A DNA stretch of 64,000 nt from Micromonospora trifolii (GCF_022229005.1 NZ_JAKKFD010000011.1:1-64000); one strand, 5' to 3'; shown: positions 32,874 through 41,031, counted from the first letter of the stretch. Notes: a model not told the origin generated them from the letters alone. Made by a program: numbers and translations.

Positions 32874-33599
32874 TCAGCCGACCCGCACCGGCCGGGCCAA
32901 CTGGTCGGCGAGCAGCGCGGGTGCCTCGGCCAGGGACGGGCCGTACCAGGTGAGGTGCCGCCCGGAGAGCAGGGCGCACGGTACGCCGGGGAACGCCTCC
33001 GGCCCGTCGTCGGCGGTGAACCGGTACGGCTCGTCGGGCAGCACCACCAGGTCGGGCTCCCGCTCGCGTAGTTCGCTGAGGGTCGGGCGGGGATAGCGTT
33101 CGGGGTGCTCGTCGTAGGTGTTCAGTACGCCGAGGCGGCGCAGCACGTCACCGGCGAACGTGTCGCCGCCGAGCACCACCCACGGCCGACGCCAGACCGG
33201 CACCACCGCGCGGCGGGTCGTCGTCAGCCGGGGTGGCGTCGCCCACGCCTGCCGGGCGGCCCGCAACCAGGCCGGCTCGCTCGGCGCGCCCAGTTCGGTC
33301 AGCAGATCGCCCAGCTCGGTCAACGCGCCGGGAACGGTCCGCGGGTAGGTGACCCGCACCGGTACGCCGGCCGCCCGTAGCGCGTCCGCGTCGGCCCGGC
33401 GGTTCTCCTCCACGTTCAACAGCACGAGGTCCGGCCGCAGCGCGCGCACCCGGTCCAGATCGGGGTACTTGCTGCCGCCGACCCGGGCCACGTCGAGCCC
33501 GGCCGGGTGGCTGCACCAGTCGGTGGCCCCGACCAGCGCTCCCGGCACGGTCAGCGCCACAGCCTCGGTCAGGGACGGCACCAGCGACACCACCCGCAC
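32874..33599 (-). CDS. BtuF-like helical-backbone metal/cobalamin-binding protein without signal peptide
   Basis: 241 residues. RVVSLVPSLTEAVA, GATDWCSHPAG, GGSKYPDLDRVRALRPDLVLLN and RREPDLVVLP-type segments show the substrate-binding fold of cobalamin/iron ABC receptors, with the long backbone helix in the middle. It starts directly at the first beta strand (GTG at 33599, GGAGG upstream) and has no signal peptide or lipobox, so it is cytoplasmic and cannot be a standard periplasmic receptor. No permease or ATPase gene is adjacent. Cytoplasmic members of this group are widespread but uncharacterised. Confidence 0.8.
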   Translation of the reverse strand: MRVVSLVPSLTEAVALTVPGALVGATDWCSHPAGLDVARVGGSKYPDLDRVRALRPDLVLLNVEENRRADADALRAAGVPVRVTYPRTVPGALTELGDLLTELGAPSEPAWLRAARQAWATPPRLTTTRRAVVPVWRRPWVVLGGDTFAGDVLRRLGVLNTYDEHPERYPRPTLSELREREPDLVVLPDEPYRFTADDGPEAFPGVPCALLSGRHLTWYGPSLAEAPALLADQLARPVRVG

Positions 33600-33654
33600 C
33601 CGCGTACCTCCGTTCGCCCGACACCGATCATGCCCGTCGGGTCGGCGTCGGGGT

Positions 33655-34215
33655 TCAGGGGTGGCCGGGCTCGATGCGGGCGGTCACGTCGAGATGCGCG
33701 GGCTGGCAGTCGGTCGTCGCCGCGAACCGGCGGACCGCGGCGCGAACGTGCTCGCGTACGCCGGCGGCCGGCGCGTCGGCGGTGAGGTCCACCCGGATCC
33801 ACACGTCGGGGTGCGGTGGCGCGCCGGTGAGCACCACCCGGGCCCGGCGCACCCCGGGGTTGCCGGTCAGGTCGCGTACCAGCGCGTCGGCGAGAACGTC
33901 GGTGGCCAGCCGGGTCCGGCCCGGCCGGCGTCCGGGGTGGCTCAGGGTGCCGCGCAGCGTGCCGTCCGGGCCCCGCAGCTCCCGGGCCAGCAGGCGTTGC
34001 CCGGCCAGCGCGAACAGCGCTCCGGCGACGGCCGCGGCCAGGGTGCTCCACGGCGCGGCCAGCCGCCACCGGTCGACCAACTCGGCGCTGAGCAGCACCG
34101 CCGCCGGGTCAGCTCCGGGCAACGTGCCGAGGCTGGCCGTCAGCGCCGCCGCGCCGCCCGCCACCAGCAGCAGCGCGATGATGGTCCACAGCAGTCGATG
34201 CCCGGCGTTTGTCAC
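33655..34215 (-). CDS. AmaP-like alkaline-shock membrane anchor protein
   Basis: 186 residues. Two transmembrane helices near the N-terminus (LLWTIIALLLVAGGAAALTA and APWSTLAAAVAGALFALAGQ) are followed by a soluble alpha/beta domain (DVLADALVRDLTGNPGVRRARVVLTG...VWIRVDLTADAP) that resembles the Asp23-type fold. AmaP anchors Asp23 to the membrane in staphylococci; the same role is inferred. GTG at 34215 overlaps the stop of the upstream gene as GTGA. Last gene of the four-gene operon. Confidence 0.65.
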   Translation of the reverse strand: MTNAGHRLLWTIIALLLVAGGAAALTASLGTLPGADPAAVLLSAELVDRWRLAAPWSTLAAAVAGALFALAGQRLLARELRGPDGTLRGTLSHPGRRPGRTRLATDVLADALVRDLTGNPGVRRARVVLTGAPPHPDVWIRVDLTADAPAAGVREHVRAAVRRFAATTDCQPAHLDVTARIEPGHP

Positions 34216-34733
34216 GCCGGCCGTCGCCGAGGCAGCAGCCGGACGTCGATCCGGGCGGGGCGGGGCGCGGTGAGGTGGCGCAACTCCTGGTGCACTGCGA
34301 ACTCGATCTCCGCCCGGGCCGCCGGGTCGCCGGTCGCGCGTACCCGGGGGCGCCACTGGCCGCCGCGCCGTCGGACCCGGACCCGGGCGCGCCGGACGCC
34401 CGGCACCGCGCTGGCGGCGTCGGCGAGGCGCCGTTCCACACAGCGCCGGTGCAGGTACCAGCCGTCGCGCTCGTCGGCGCGTAGGCGGACCGGTGTCCAG
34501 CGGCGCAGTTGGGCGACGAGGATGGCCAGGCCCAGCAGGAGCGCCCCGCCGGCCGCGGCCCGGACGGTGGGGTCGCGCCAGCGGGTGCCGCTCAGCGCGT
34601 CGAGCCAGGCGGTGGTGTCGAGCGGCGTCGGTCGGTGCACTGTGAGCAGCAACGCCTGGACGGCCGCCGCCGCGCCGCCGAGAAGGAGGACGGTGGCCAG
34701 CAGCAGCGAGGCGACCCGGTTGGCGGTGCGCAT
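34212..34733 (-). CDS. DUF6286-like membrane protein of the envelope-stress operon
   Basis: 173 residues. Two hydrophobic helices (VASLLLATVLLLGGAAAAVQALLL and AAGGALLLGLAILVAQL) precede a basic soluble domain with an Asp23-like pattern (RLADAASAVPGVRRARVRVRRRGGQWRPRVRA). Its ATG is one base after the stop of the Asp23/Gls24 gene, and its stop overlaps the AmaP-like start. It probably sits in the membrane with the other three products. The domain name is given from memory of this operon type in actinomycetes. Confidence 0.6.
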   Translation of the reverse strand: MRTANRVASLLLATVLLLGGAAAAVQALLLTVHRPTPLDTTAWLDALSGTRWRDPTVRAAAGGALLLGLAILVAQLRRWTPVRLRADERDGWYLHRRCVERRLADAASAVPGVRRARVRVRRRGGQWRPRVRATGDPAARAEIEFAVHQELRHLTAPRPARIDVRLLPRRRPA

Positions 34734-34734
34734 T

Positions 34735-35115
34735 TCAGCCGTCCTTCACTGTGGCGGTGCCGGTGCCGGAGGAGTCGACGCCGGGGACGAGCAGGTCGTC
34801 CACGGTGACGGTCACCACCGCCACATTGAGCCCGGTCTGGGCGGCCACCCGGTCGGTGACCACCGCCCGGACGGTTTCGGCGATCGTCGGCACGCTGTGC
34901 CCGTACCAGGTGATCAGGTGCAGGTCGAGTGCGACGGACCGGTCGTCCAGGCGGACCGCCGCCGGGCGGACGACGGACACGCCCGGCACGAGGCTGGCCG
35001 CCTGCACGGCGATCCGCGCGACGTCCGCCGTGTCGCCCGGGCGGCGCTCCGGGCCGGTCGTCCCGGCGGTCAGGCCGGTGCTGGGGTTCGTCCCCGCGGA
35101 CGGGCGGGTGGTCAT
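34735..35115 (-). CDS. Asp23/Gls24-family envelope stress protein
   Basis: 126 residues. After a disordered 25-residue head comes the Asp23/Gls24 fold: VARIAVQAASLVPGVSVVRPAAVRL, VALDLHLITWYGHSVPTIAETVRAVVTDRVAAQTGLNVAVVTVTVDDL. Members form membrane-associated scaffolds induced by alkaline or cell-envelope stress. ATG at 35115 overlaps the stop of the upstream small gene (ATGA). Order and overlaps with the two membrane genes downstream indicate one complex. Confidence 0.8.
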   Translation of the reverse strand: MTTRPSAGTNPSTGLTAGTTGPERRPGDTADVARIAVQAASLVPGVSVVRPAAVRLDDRSVALDLHLITWYGHSVPTIAETVRAVVTDRVAAQTGLNVAVVTVTVDDLLVPGVDSSGTGTATVKDG

Positions 35116-35303
35116 CGACGCCGCCGAGCGTCGGCGCGGCGGTCGCCGAGACCGGTCACCGCGAGGTCGCCGTCGAGCACTCGGACGACCAGCCAGCCGA
35201 GCAGTCCGGCGAGCACGGCCAGGGCGGCCACGCCGACGCCGGCGAGCGCCCAGACCGCCACGGCGAGGAACCCGGCGAGGAAGCCGAACTGCTGTCGCGA
35301 CAT
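35112..35303 (-). CDS. Small membrane protein, first gene of the envelope-stress operon
   Basis: 63 residues with two closely spaced hydrophobic helices (FLAGFLAVAVWALAGVGVAALAVLAGLLGWLVV) and an arginine-rich tail. It resembles the small DUF2273-type proteins that accompany Asp23/AmaP. ATG at 35303 has GGAGG seven bases upstream. A CRP-type palindrome lies about 80 bases upstream in the divergent region. Confidence 0.65.
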   Translation of the reverse strand: MSRQQFGFLAGFLAVAVWALAGVGVAALAVLAGLLGWLVVRVLDGDLAVTGLGDRRADARRRR

Positions 35304-35377
35304 GGTCACCTCCGGGCCGGTCCGGTACCGGCGGTCGCTGGATACACAGGGCGGCCATCCCTGGAACGTCGGCGCTG

Positions 35378-35395
35378 CTGTGATCCGCGTCACAG
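35378..35395. promoter_or_regulatory. CRP/FNR-type palindrome
   Basis: CTGTGA-N6-TCACAG contains TGTGA-N6-TCACA (35379-35394), the exact CRP/FNR half-site arrangement. It sits between the divergent envelope-stress operon and the DUF2726-like gene and is 30 bases from a -10-like TAGACT (35425-35430) of the latter. Confidence 0.55.
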
Positions 35396-35467
35396 GAGAA
35401 GTCGGTGGCCCATGATCGACCACCTAGACTCGTCCCGGCTCGACCGACCGGCGGATGGATCAGGCAG

Positions 35468-36343
35468 ATGACGAGCATCGGGAGCAACGACCGCGGTTGG
35501 CTGCGGGCGATGCCCGCCGAGGCGGGGAGCGACGCGCTGGTCAGCCGCGCCGGTCACCGGGTCCTGGCGGCGCGCCGGCTCAGTGACCTGGTTCAGGGCC
35601 GCCCACCCGGTGTCACCGGCAGCCAGTGGACCTCGGCGAGCCGCGCCAGCTTCGACTTCGTGGTCTACGCCGCCGACACCGGCCGTCCGGTCGTCGCCGT
35701 GCAGATCGGCCCGGTGCCGTCTCCCGGCTCGGCCGAGCAGCGGTTGGAGCGGCTCAAGGACGCGGTGAGCGTGGCCGTCGACCTGCCCGTGCTGCGGATC
35801 GGTTCGCCGACGCTGAGCGCCGCAGAGCACGGCCGCAGGCTGGTCGAATACGTGATCGACGCGCGCGCCTACGCGGCGGGCGGGTCCACCGCCGCCGGGA
35901 CCGAACCGGCACCGGTGGGCTTCCGGGACATCCTGGGCCGGCTGCCGGACGGGCGCACCGGGCCTGTCAACGACCTCGGCGCGCTGACCCGCGCGGCGGC
36001 GGTCGAGGCGTACGTGGCCGGGCAGGTGGCCGACCCGATCGTGCGAGGGCTGCACGTCCGCTGGGTGGACGGGCCGGCGCAGGGGTGGAGTTGGGTGCAG
36101 GTACGCCCCGACGCGTGCCTCATCGAGCAGGTCTCGGTGACCGAACACCGATTCTCCTGCGGCATCGACGCGGCCCGCCTGGCCGAGGATCTCGCCGCCG
36201 TCGCCGTGGGGGAACGACTGCGGGACAACTCCGTCGCCGACCTGCCGTCGCGCGCCGAGTGGACCGCGCAGATCGCCGCGCTGAGCCGGCGCCGCCACGA
36301 ACTGGTCGGCGGCTTCGCCTTCGACCACCTCTGCGCCGACTGA
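35468..36343 (+). CDS. DUF2726-like protein, possibly a degenerate PD-(D/E)XK domain
   Basis: 291 residues. The middle section FDFVVYAADTGRPVVAVQIG...LERLKDAVSVAVDLPVLRI follows the DUF2726 pattern (F-D-x-V...P-V-x-A-I-E-x-D...K-D...G-L-P-L-L-R-I), a restriction-nuclease-like fold. The acidic residue expected in the AIE position is Gln here (VQI), so catalysis is doubtful. N- and C-terminal parts are unrecognised. ATG at 35468 was chosen because it follows the -10-like TAGACT region; other starts upstream lie inside the divergent promoter. Function unknown. Confidence 0.5.
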   Translation: MTSIGSNDRGWLRAMPAEAGSDALVSRAGHRVLAARRLSDLVQGRPPGVTGSQWTSASRASFDFVVYAADTGRPVVAVQIGPVPSPGSAEQRLERLKDAVSVAVDLPVLRIGSPTLSAAEHGRRLVEYVIDARAYAAGGSTAAGTEPAPVGFRDILGRLPDGRTGPVNDLGALTRAAAVEAYVAGQVADPIVRGLHVRWVDGPAQGWSWVQVRPDACLIEQVSVTEHRFSCGIDAARLAEDLAAVAVGERLRDNSVADLPSRAEWTAQIAALSRRRHELVGGFAFDHLCAD

Positions 36344-36638
36344 CCAGCGCCCGTTTCACCTGCTGATCCCTGCTTCGCACCGGCTCCGTGTCGGGTCGCG
36401 GCAATTTCCTGTGCGTCTGTTGAACCTTCCCAGCCGCAGCCCCGTACTCCTGCGCGAATGAACAGGATCTCCCCATCCGCGTCCACCGGGCGCGGGAGAC
36501 GGTGCGGAAAGGGCATCGTCGGCCATCGACGCATTACCGGGTAGGTCACGGTGGGTCGCCACCGCGGCGTGCCAACTCACATCCGTCGGTCCGCCGAGGG
36601 CAGAAATCCACTACCGGATCGAGAAGGAGAGCAATTCG

Positions 36639-37922
36639 ATGCGCAGGTCCACTCGGGCGCGCCGGCCTTCCGGCAACGCGCGGAGCAAGCGTCTGCTGGC
36701 AGTTGTCGGCACGCTCGCGGTCTTCGGCGGAGTTGTCGCCGTGACTCAGATTTCGTCGGCCCAGGACCGGCGGACAAATAAGCCCCGTCCGGCTTCCGGG
36801 CAGTGCGTGGAGCCGAGCCCTGGCGCGACCGCGCCGACTGGCGGCGGCTCGACCAGCCGGACCTGGCAGAACGGTCGGTGGGTGCGTAATCACTGGGGCG
36901 ACGGACAGCAGTCGGTCCCCGAGTGCGAGGACGGCAAGGACGGCACTGTCGGCACCGGCACGGCCATCGCCTGTCCGGACGTGGCGGCCAAACTGCCGCA
37001 GGTGCCGAACCGGGCGCGGGCCGAGGTGGACCGCAACCTCGCCCAGTTGCAGACCCAGATCGCCGAGGCGGACCGCCGACTCGCCGCCGAGGGCAACAAG
37101 GGCGAGGCGTTCATCCGCAGCGCGATCCTCCAGCCGTTGGCCGGCAAGCGTCGCGCCGTGCTGGACCGGATCACGACCGCCATCGACCGGGCCGGACCCC
37201 GGCCGCAGGGCCTCGCGCAACTCGCCGAGTGCCAGGTGCAGCCCACCGGCGGCACGGGCGGCAACAACGGCGGCGGCACCACCCCCACCACCACCCCCAC
37301 CACTCCCGGTGGCGGCAACAACGGCGGTGGCAACAACGGTGGCGGCAACAACGGCGGTGGCACCGAGCCCGGCGCAGGGCTCGGCGTGCTCGCCAACGAC
37401 TGCGACGAGAGCCGGCTCCAGCCGCACGACGGCTTCCAGAGAGGCGACCGTTGCGTGAGCACCGAGTTCGGTGAGGTCGGCGCCGCGGCCAACAACCCGT
37501 CGCTGCTGATCACCCAGTTCCCCGAGCAGGTCGGCCAGAACCAGGCCTTCACCCTGCGGGTCAGCACCCGCAACCTGGTCCGGGACCGCTTCCTGGCCGC
37601 CGGTCAGGGTGGCTACTACGTGGAGAGCTCGCTCCTCAACGACCAGGGCCTGGTCCGCGGTCACTTCCACACCGCCTGCCGGATGCTGGACAGCCTGACC
37701 GCTCCGCCGGAGCCGCAGGAGGTGCCCGCGTTCTTCGTCGCGACCGAGGATGGTCGCGGCGGCGCACAGCCCGACGAGGTGACGATTCAGATTCCGGGTC
37801 TGCCGGAGGCCGGTACCGCCCAGTGCTCCGTCTGGGCCGGTGACGGCTCGCACCGCCTGCCGATGATGGAGCGGGCCAACCAGACCCCCGCCTTCGACTC
37901 GGTGCGCATCGACGTCAACTGA
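36639..37922 (+). CDS. Secreted protein with glycine/asparagine-rich linker
   Basis: 427 residues. A basic start and hydrophobic core (LLAVVGTLAVFGGVVAV) form a signal peptide. An N-terminal domain with cysteine pairs and a helical part (RAEVDRNLAQLQTQIAEADRRLAAEG) follow. Then come a linker of TPTTTPTTP and repeated GGGNN units, and a C-terminal beta domain (STEFGEVGAAANNPSLLITQFPEQVGQNQAFTLRVSTRNLVRDRF...) that contains four of the cysteines. It is probably wall-associated; I do not recognise a named family. ATG at 36639 follows AAGGAGAG. It ends at a strong terminator. Confidence 0.75.
   Translation: MRRSTRARRPSGNARSKRLLAVVGTLAVFGGVVAVTQISSAQDRRTNKPRPASGQCVEPSPGATAPTGGGSTSRTWQNGRWVRNHWGDGQQSVPECEDGKDGTVGTGTAIACPDVAAKLPQVPNRARAEVDRNLAQLQTQIAEADRRLAAEGNKGEAFIRSAILQPLAGKRRAVLDRITTAIDRAGPRPQGLAQLAECQVQPTGGTGGNNGGGTTPTTTPTTPGGGNNGGGNNGGGNNGGGTEPGAGLGVLANDCDESRLQPHDGFQRGDRCVSTEFGEVGAAANNPSLLITQFPEQVGQNQAFTLRVSTRNLVRDRFLAAGQGGYYVESSLLNDQGLVRGHFHTACRMLDSLTAPPEPQEVPAFFVATEDGRGGAQPDEVTIQIPGLPEAGTAQCSVWAGDGSHRLPMMERANQTPAFDSVRIDVN
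37308..37352 (+). repeat. 15-bp tandem repeat encoding GGGNN
   Basis: Three adjacent 15-base units of the form GG(T/C)GG(C/T)GGCAACAAC, with a partial fourth, code for the flexible GGGNN linker of the secreted protein. Copy number may vary by slippage. Confidence 0.8.
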
Positions 37923-38005
37923 GCTGACGTACCACCGCGGCCGGCCACTCGGGGCGACAACCCGGGGTGGCCGGCCGCCGCCTCGCAACGGGCGCCCGGA
38001 CAGAC

Positions 38006-38039
38006 GACGGGGCCCCGCCGTTTCCGGCGGGGCCCCGTC
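38006..38039. terminator. Bidirectional terminator hairpin
   Basis: Perfect 15-bp arms (GACGGGGCCCCGCCG / CGGCGGGGCCCCGTC) with loop TTTC lie between the secreted-protein gene and the convergent lsr2. Confidence 0.85.
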
Positions 38040-38047
38040 GAGTCGTG

Positions 38048-38395
38048 TCAGCGGCTCTTGTACGCCTCGACGACCTCAACCGGGATCCGGCCGCGCTCGG
38101 AAATCTTGTAGCCGTTCTTGACGGCCCATTCCCGGATGGCCCGGTTCTGCTCCCGATCCATTCCCGCGCCGGCGGGTCGCCCCGGCCGCCGGACTGAACG
38201 GGTGCTCTCCACCGGGCCGCGCCCGATCCGCCGACCCGCATTGATGTACGGATCGAGCGTCTTGCGCAGGACGCCGGCATTCTCGTCGGAGACATCGATC
38301 GTGTAGGCCACGCCGTCGAGACTGAACTCAACCGTCCGGTCGGCCTTCCCACCGTCGAGGTCGTCGGTCAGGACCGTGATTACTTTTCTCGCCAT
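38048..38395 (-). CDS. lsr2: Lsr2 nucleoid-associated protein
   Basis: 115 residues. N-terminal dimerisation domain ([37 protein letters not shown]) and C-terminal DNA-binding domain ([25 protein letters not shown]) with the AT-hook-like RGR. Lsr2 is the actinobacterial H-NS analogue: it coats AT-rich DNA and silences acquired genes. A putative promoter lies at 38438-38465. It is not next to the clpC gene that accompanies it in many mycobacteria, so this could be a paralogue. Confidence 0.93.
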   Translation of the reverse strand: MARKVITVLTDDLDGGKADRTVEFSLDGVAYTIDVSDENAGVLRKTLDPYINAGRRIGRGPVESTRSVRRPGRPAGAGMDREQNRAIREWAVKNGYKISERGRIPVEVVEAYKSR

Positions 38396-38437
38396 TGCCG
38401 ATTACTCCCTGTGTGCGGCGGGATGTGTCCAAAGTCT

Positions 38438-38465
38438 GACCTATCACCCCGGTAATCCGCAACAA
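38438..38465 (-). promoter_or_regulatory. Candidate lsr2 promoter
   Basis: On the minus strand TTGTTG (38465-38460), a 16-base spacer and TAGGTC (38443-38438) lie about 43 bases upstream of the lsr2 ATG. The surroundings are unusually AT-rich, which would suit self-binding by Lsr2. Confidence 0.4.
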
Positions 38466-38538
38466 TATGCCTTCTATTCATTCGGCGCGTCGCGATTCCG
38501 TTACCGGGCAAAACCGTGAATCGGTCGGTGGCGAGGCT

Positions 38539-39180
38539 TCATTCTCCGAGGATGCCGCTGTGACCGGCGATGGCAGCGGCCTCGGCACGGTTCGAGACCC
38601 GCAACTTGCGCAGCAACGCGGCGGTCATCCGTTTCACCGTCCGTTCGGAGACGTGCAGTTCTTCGGCGATGTCGACGGTGCTGCGGCCGGCGGCGATCGC
38701 CCGCAGCAGCCGCTGTTCCTCGCCGTCCAGGTCGACGGGCGCGGAGCGCGTGGGCCGCAGCATGGCGCGCAGCAGTTCGGCCGGCAGCACCGCCCAGCCG
38801 TCGAGGATGGCCAGCAGCGGGGGCAGCAGTTCCTCCGGTTCGCTGGTCTTGGGCAGGAACCCCTCCGCGCCGGCTCGCAGCGCCTCAACCGCTGGCCCGG
38901 GGTCGGCGGAACCGGACATCGCGACCACCCGTACCCGTGGGGTGGTCCGCCGGATCGCGGCCACCGCCCGGATGCCGCCGGGTGGCGGCATGTGCAGGTC
39001 GACCAGGGCCAGGTCGGGGCGGCAGTTGCTGACCAGGGCCGCCGCCGCGGCGGCGTCGCCGGTCGAGGCGACCACCTCGGCGCGACCGTTGGTGGTGATC
39101 GGGAGCAGCAACTCGAGGCCGCGGACGAAAAGGGGGTGATCGTCCACGACGACGAGTCGCAAGGTGGAGGCTCCCGGCAT
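38539..39180 (-). CDS. LuxR-type response regulator
   Basis: 213 residues. Receiver domain (LRLVVVDDHPLFVRGLELLL, phospho-acceptor Asp in ALVDLHMPPPGG, Lys in GFLPKTSEPEEL) and a C-terminal LuxR/FixJ helix-turn-helix (EEQRLLRAIAAGRSTVDIAEELHVSERTVKRMTAALLRKLRVSNRAEA). ATG at 39180. It is divergently arranged with a short histidine kinase 65 bases away, so the two are probably partners. Targets unknown. Confidence 0.9.
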   Translation of the reverse strand: MPGASTLRLVVVDDHPLFVRGLELLLPITTNGRAEVVASTGDAAAAAALVSNCRPDLALVDLHMPPPGGIRAVAAIRRTTPRVRVVAMSGSADPGPAVEALRAGAEGFLPKTSEPEELLPPLLAILDGWAVLPAELLRAMLRPTRSAPVDLDGEEQRLLRAIAAGRSTVDIAEELHVSERTVKRMTAALLRKLRVSNRAEAAAIAGHSGILGE

Positions 39181-39245
39181 GTCTGCGCCGTTCCCCAGCG
39201 GGTACCGATCATGCGGGTTCGCACCGAACGAGAGGAGTCGGGTGG

Positions 39246-39980
39246 ATGCGCGTACGGCACGGTTTGCGGGACCTGCTGCGAGGGTTGCGTCCCATTGAGC
39301 CGACACCGGGCGAGAGGCGACCGCCGGCGGCCGATTCGGAGTTGCTGCTGCGGGTGTTGTGCCACGAGTTCCGGACGCCGATCAGCACCCTGACCTCGCT
39401 GACCCGCGCGCTGGCCGACGAGCGCCGCGAGCTGACCGGGGACGACCGGCGGGCGCTCAGTGAACTGGCCCGCGACCAGGCCGCCCACCTCCAGAACCTG
39501 CTGCGCGACGCGACCGCCGGCACCGGCGTACTGATGCCGGCTCCGCAACCGGAGCCGGCCGTGGCGCTGTCGGGCATCCTGCGGGAGGCCGCCGCGTTGG
39601 TGCCGGTCGGCCGTCGGCGGGCGCGGGCCACCCGGGGGGCGGCCTCCTGTCCGGTGCCGGCTGGACGAACCCGACAGGTACTGGTCAACCTGGTGCAGAA
39701 CGCGTTGCGGCACGGGCCGCCGGACGGACAGGTCGGGCTGTACGCCACAGTGCGCGGCCCCAGCCTGAGCATCCTGGTGACCGACGAGGGTCGGGTCGAC
39801 GAGGCCCTGCTGGTCGCGCTGCGACGTCCGGCGCCGGCCGTCGGGATGTCCGGTCTGGGCCTGTGGATCGCGCGACAGCTCGTCGCGGCGGACGGGGGAG
39901 CGGTGCGGGCGCACCGGCTACGGCCCCGTGGAGTGGCGCTGGAGGTGCTGCTGCCGATGGCTCCCGTCCCGGTGCGCTGA
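39246..39980 (+). CDS. Short soluble histidine kinase without sensor domain
   Basis: 244 residues. HisKA box LLRVLCHEFRTPIST (phospho-acceptor His), N-box NLVQNALRHGPP, a weakened G1 box (VTDEGRVDEAL) and G2 box GMSGLGLWIARQLV. There is no transmembrane segment or recognisable input domain; only about 30 proline/arginine-rich residues precede HisKA. It may sense through a partner protein or act as a phosphatase. It is divergent from the LuxR-type regulator and ends at a hairpin terminator. Confidence 0.85.
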   Translation: MRVRHGLRDLLRGLRPIEPTPGERRPPAADSELLLRVLCHEFRTPISTLTSLTRALADERRELTGDDRRALSELARDQAAHLQNLLRDATAGTGVLMPAPQPEPAVALSGILREAAALVPVGRRRARATRGAASCPVPAGRTRQVLVNLVQNALRHGPPDGQVGLYATVRGPSLSILVTDEGRVDEALLVALRRPAPAVGMSGLGLWIARQLVAADGGAVRAHRLRPRGVALEVLLPMAPVPVR

Positions 39981-40013
39981 CCCGGGCGGGACACCGGTTG
40001 GCCCGCCCGGGTC
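39979..40013 (+). terminator. Terminator of the histidine kinase gene
   Basis: Perfect 12-bp arms (GACCCGGGCGGG / CCCGCCCGGGTC) with an 11-base loop begin on the stop codon of the kinase gene. Confidence 0.65.
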
Positions 40014-40063
40014 AGCCGGGCGGGAATCGCCTCGCTACCTGTTTCCGGTACCGAGGAGGTTGG

Positions 40064-40933
40064 ATGTTCAGCCACGTCAAGGATCTGCAGTTCGAAGCCA
40101 AGCCGGACGGCCCCGACGCGGCGTTCGCCCGCCGTCTGCAGGAGGTGTTGGGCGGCAAGTGGGGCGAGATGACAGTCGCCAACCAGTATCTCTTCCAGGG
40201 TTGGAACTGCCGGCTGCCCGGCAAGTACAAGGACCTGCTGCTCGACGTCGGCACGGAGGAGATGGGCCACGTCGAGATGATCGTCACGATGATCACCCGG
40301 CTGTTGGACAACGCGCCGCTGTCGCTGACCGAGGGGATCGCGGAGGACCCCGGAGGCGCCGCGACCTACGCCGGCGAGAACCCGGCGCACTTCATCCACG
40401 GCGGTGGTGGGGCCCTGCCCACCGACTCCAACGGGGTGCCCTGGAATGGCGCGTTCATCACCGCCAGCGGCAACCTGTTGGCGGATTTCCAGCTCAACGT
40501 CACCGCCGAGGCGCAGGGTCGGCTCCAGGTCGCCCGGTTGTTCCACATGACCGACGACCCGGGCGTCAAGCAGATGCTGCGCTTCCTGCTGGCCCGCGAC
40601 ACGATGCACCAGAACATGTGGCTGGCGGCGATCGAGCAGCTCAAGGAGGACGGGCTGGAGGAGATGCCGGTGCCGGAGGCGTTCCCGGACTCGGGTGAGC
40701 TCACCGCGGAGTACAGCTACACCTACCTGGGTTTCTCCTCGGGCACCGACGCCGCCCAGGGGCGCTGGGCGTCCGGACCCTCGCCGGACGGCAAGGGCGA
40801 GTTCCGGTACGACGACAACCCGCGCGCGAACGCACCGGAACCGGTGCTGCCTCCGGGTGATCCTCGGTTGTACGGCACCAACCCCGGGGTGGCCGGCTCG
40901 GTGGTGAACACGGTGAAGAGCAAGCTCACCTGA
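40064..40933 (+). CDS. Manganese-containing (non-heme) catalase
   Basis: 289 residues. Ferritin-like four-helix domain with the dimanganese ligands in LGGKWGEMTVANQYLFQ, DVGTEEMGHVEMI, TAEAQGRLQVARLF and ARDTMHQNMW. It disproportionates hydrogen peroxide in the cytoplasm. The C-terminal 70 residues (YLGFSSGTDAAQGRW...) form the extended arm typical of this family. ATG at 40064 has GAGGAGGT three bases upstream. It is monocistronic, ended by a hairpin. A role in oxidative or stationary-phase stress is expected from family knowledge. Confidence 0.93.
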   Translation: MFSHVKDLQFEAKPDGPDAAFARRLQEVLGGKWGEMTVANQYLFQGWNCRLPGKYKDLLLDVGTEEMGHVEMIVTMITRLLDNAPLSLTEGIAEDPGGAATYAGENPAHFIHGGGGALPTDSNGVPWNGAFITASGNLLADFQLNVTAEAQGRLQVARLFHMTDDPGVKQMLRFLLARDTMHQNMWLAAIEQLKEDGLEEMPVPEAFPDSGELTAEYSYTYLGFSSGTDAAQGRWASGPSPDGKGEFRYDDNPRANAPEPVLPPGDPRLYGTNPGVAGSVVNTVKSKLT

Positions 40934-40940
40934 CGTGTCT

Positions 40941-40975
40941 CGTCGGGTCGCCCGCCGGTACCGGGCGACCCGACG
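40941..40975 (+). terminator. Terminator of the catalase gene
   Basis: Perfect 14-bp arms (CGTCGGGTCGCCCG / CGGGCGACCCGACG) with a seven-base loop begin eight bases after the catalase stop codon. Confidence 0.8.
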
Positions 40976-41031
40976 GACCGACCGGGAGAGTGGTCTGGGT
41001 CACAGAGCGGAACAAGGGGAACGCTTTGTTA

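Noticed and set aside
36344..36638. Cyclic-di-AMP (ydaO) riboswitch before the secreted protein, and likewise upstream of 28284
   Set aside because: These riboswitches often precede actinobacterial wall-remodelling genes, but the conserved core blocks could not be found in either leader.
37308..37352. CRISPR-like array
   Set aside because: The 15-bp units are tandem without spacers and lie in frame in a coding region as a GGGNN linker. No CRISPR array or cas gene was seen in the window.
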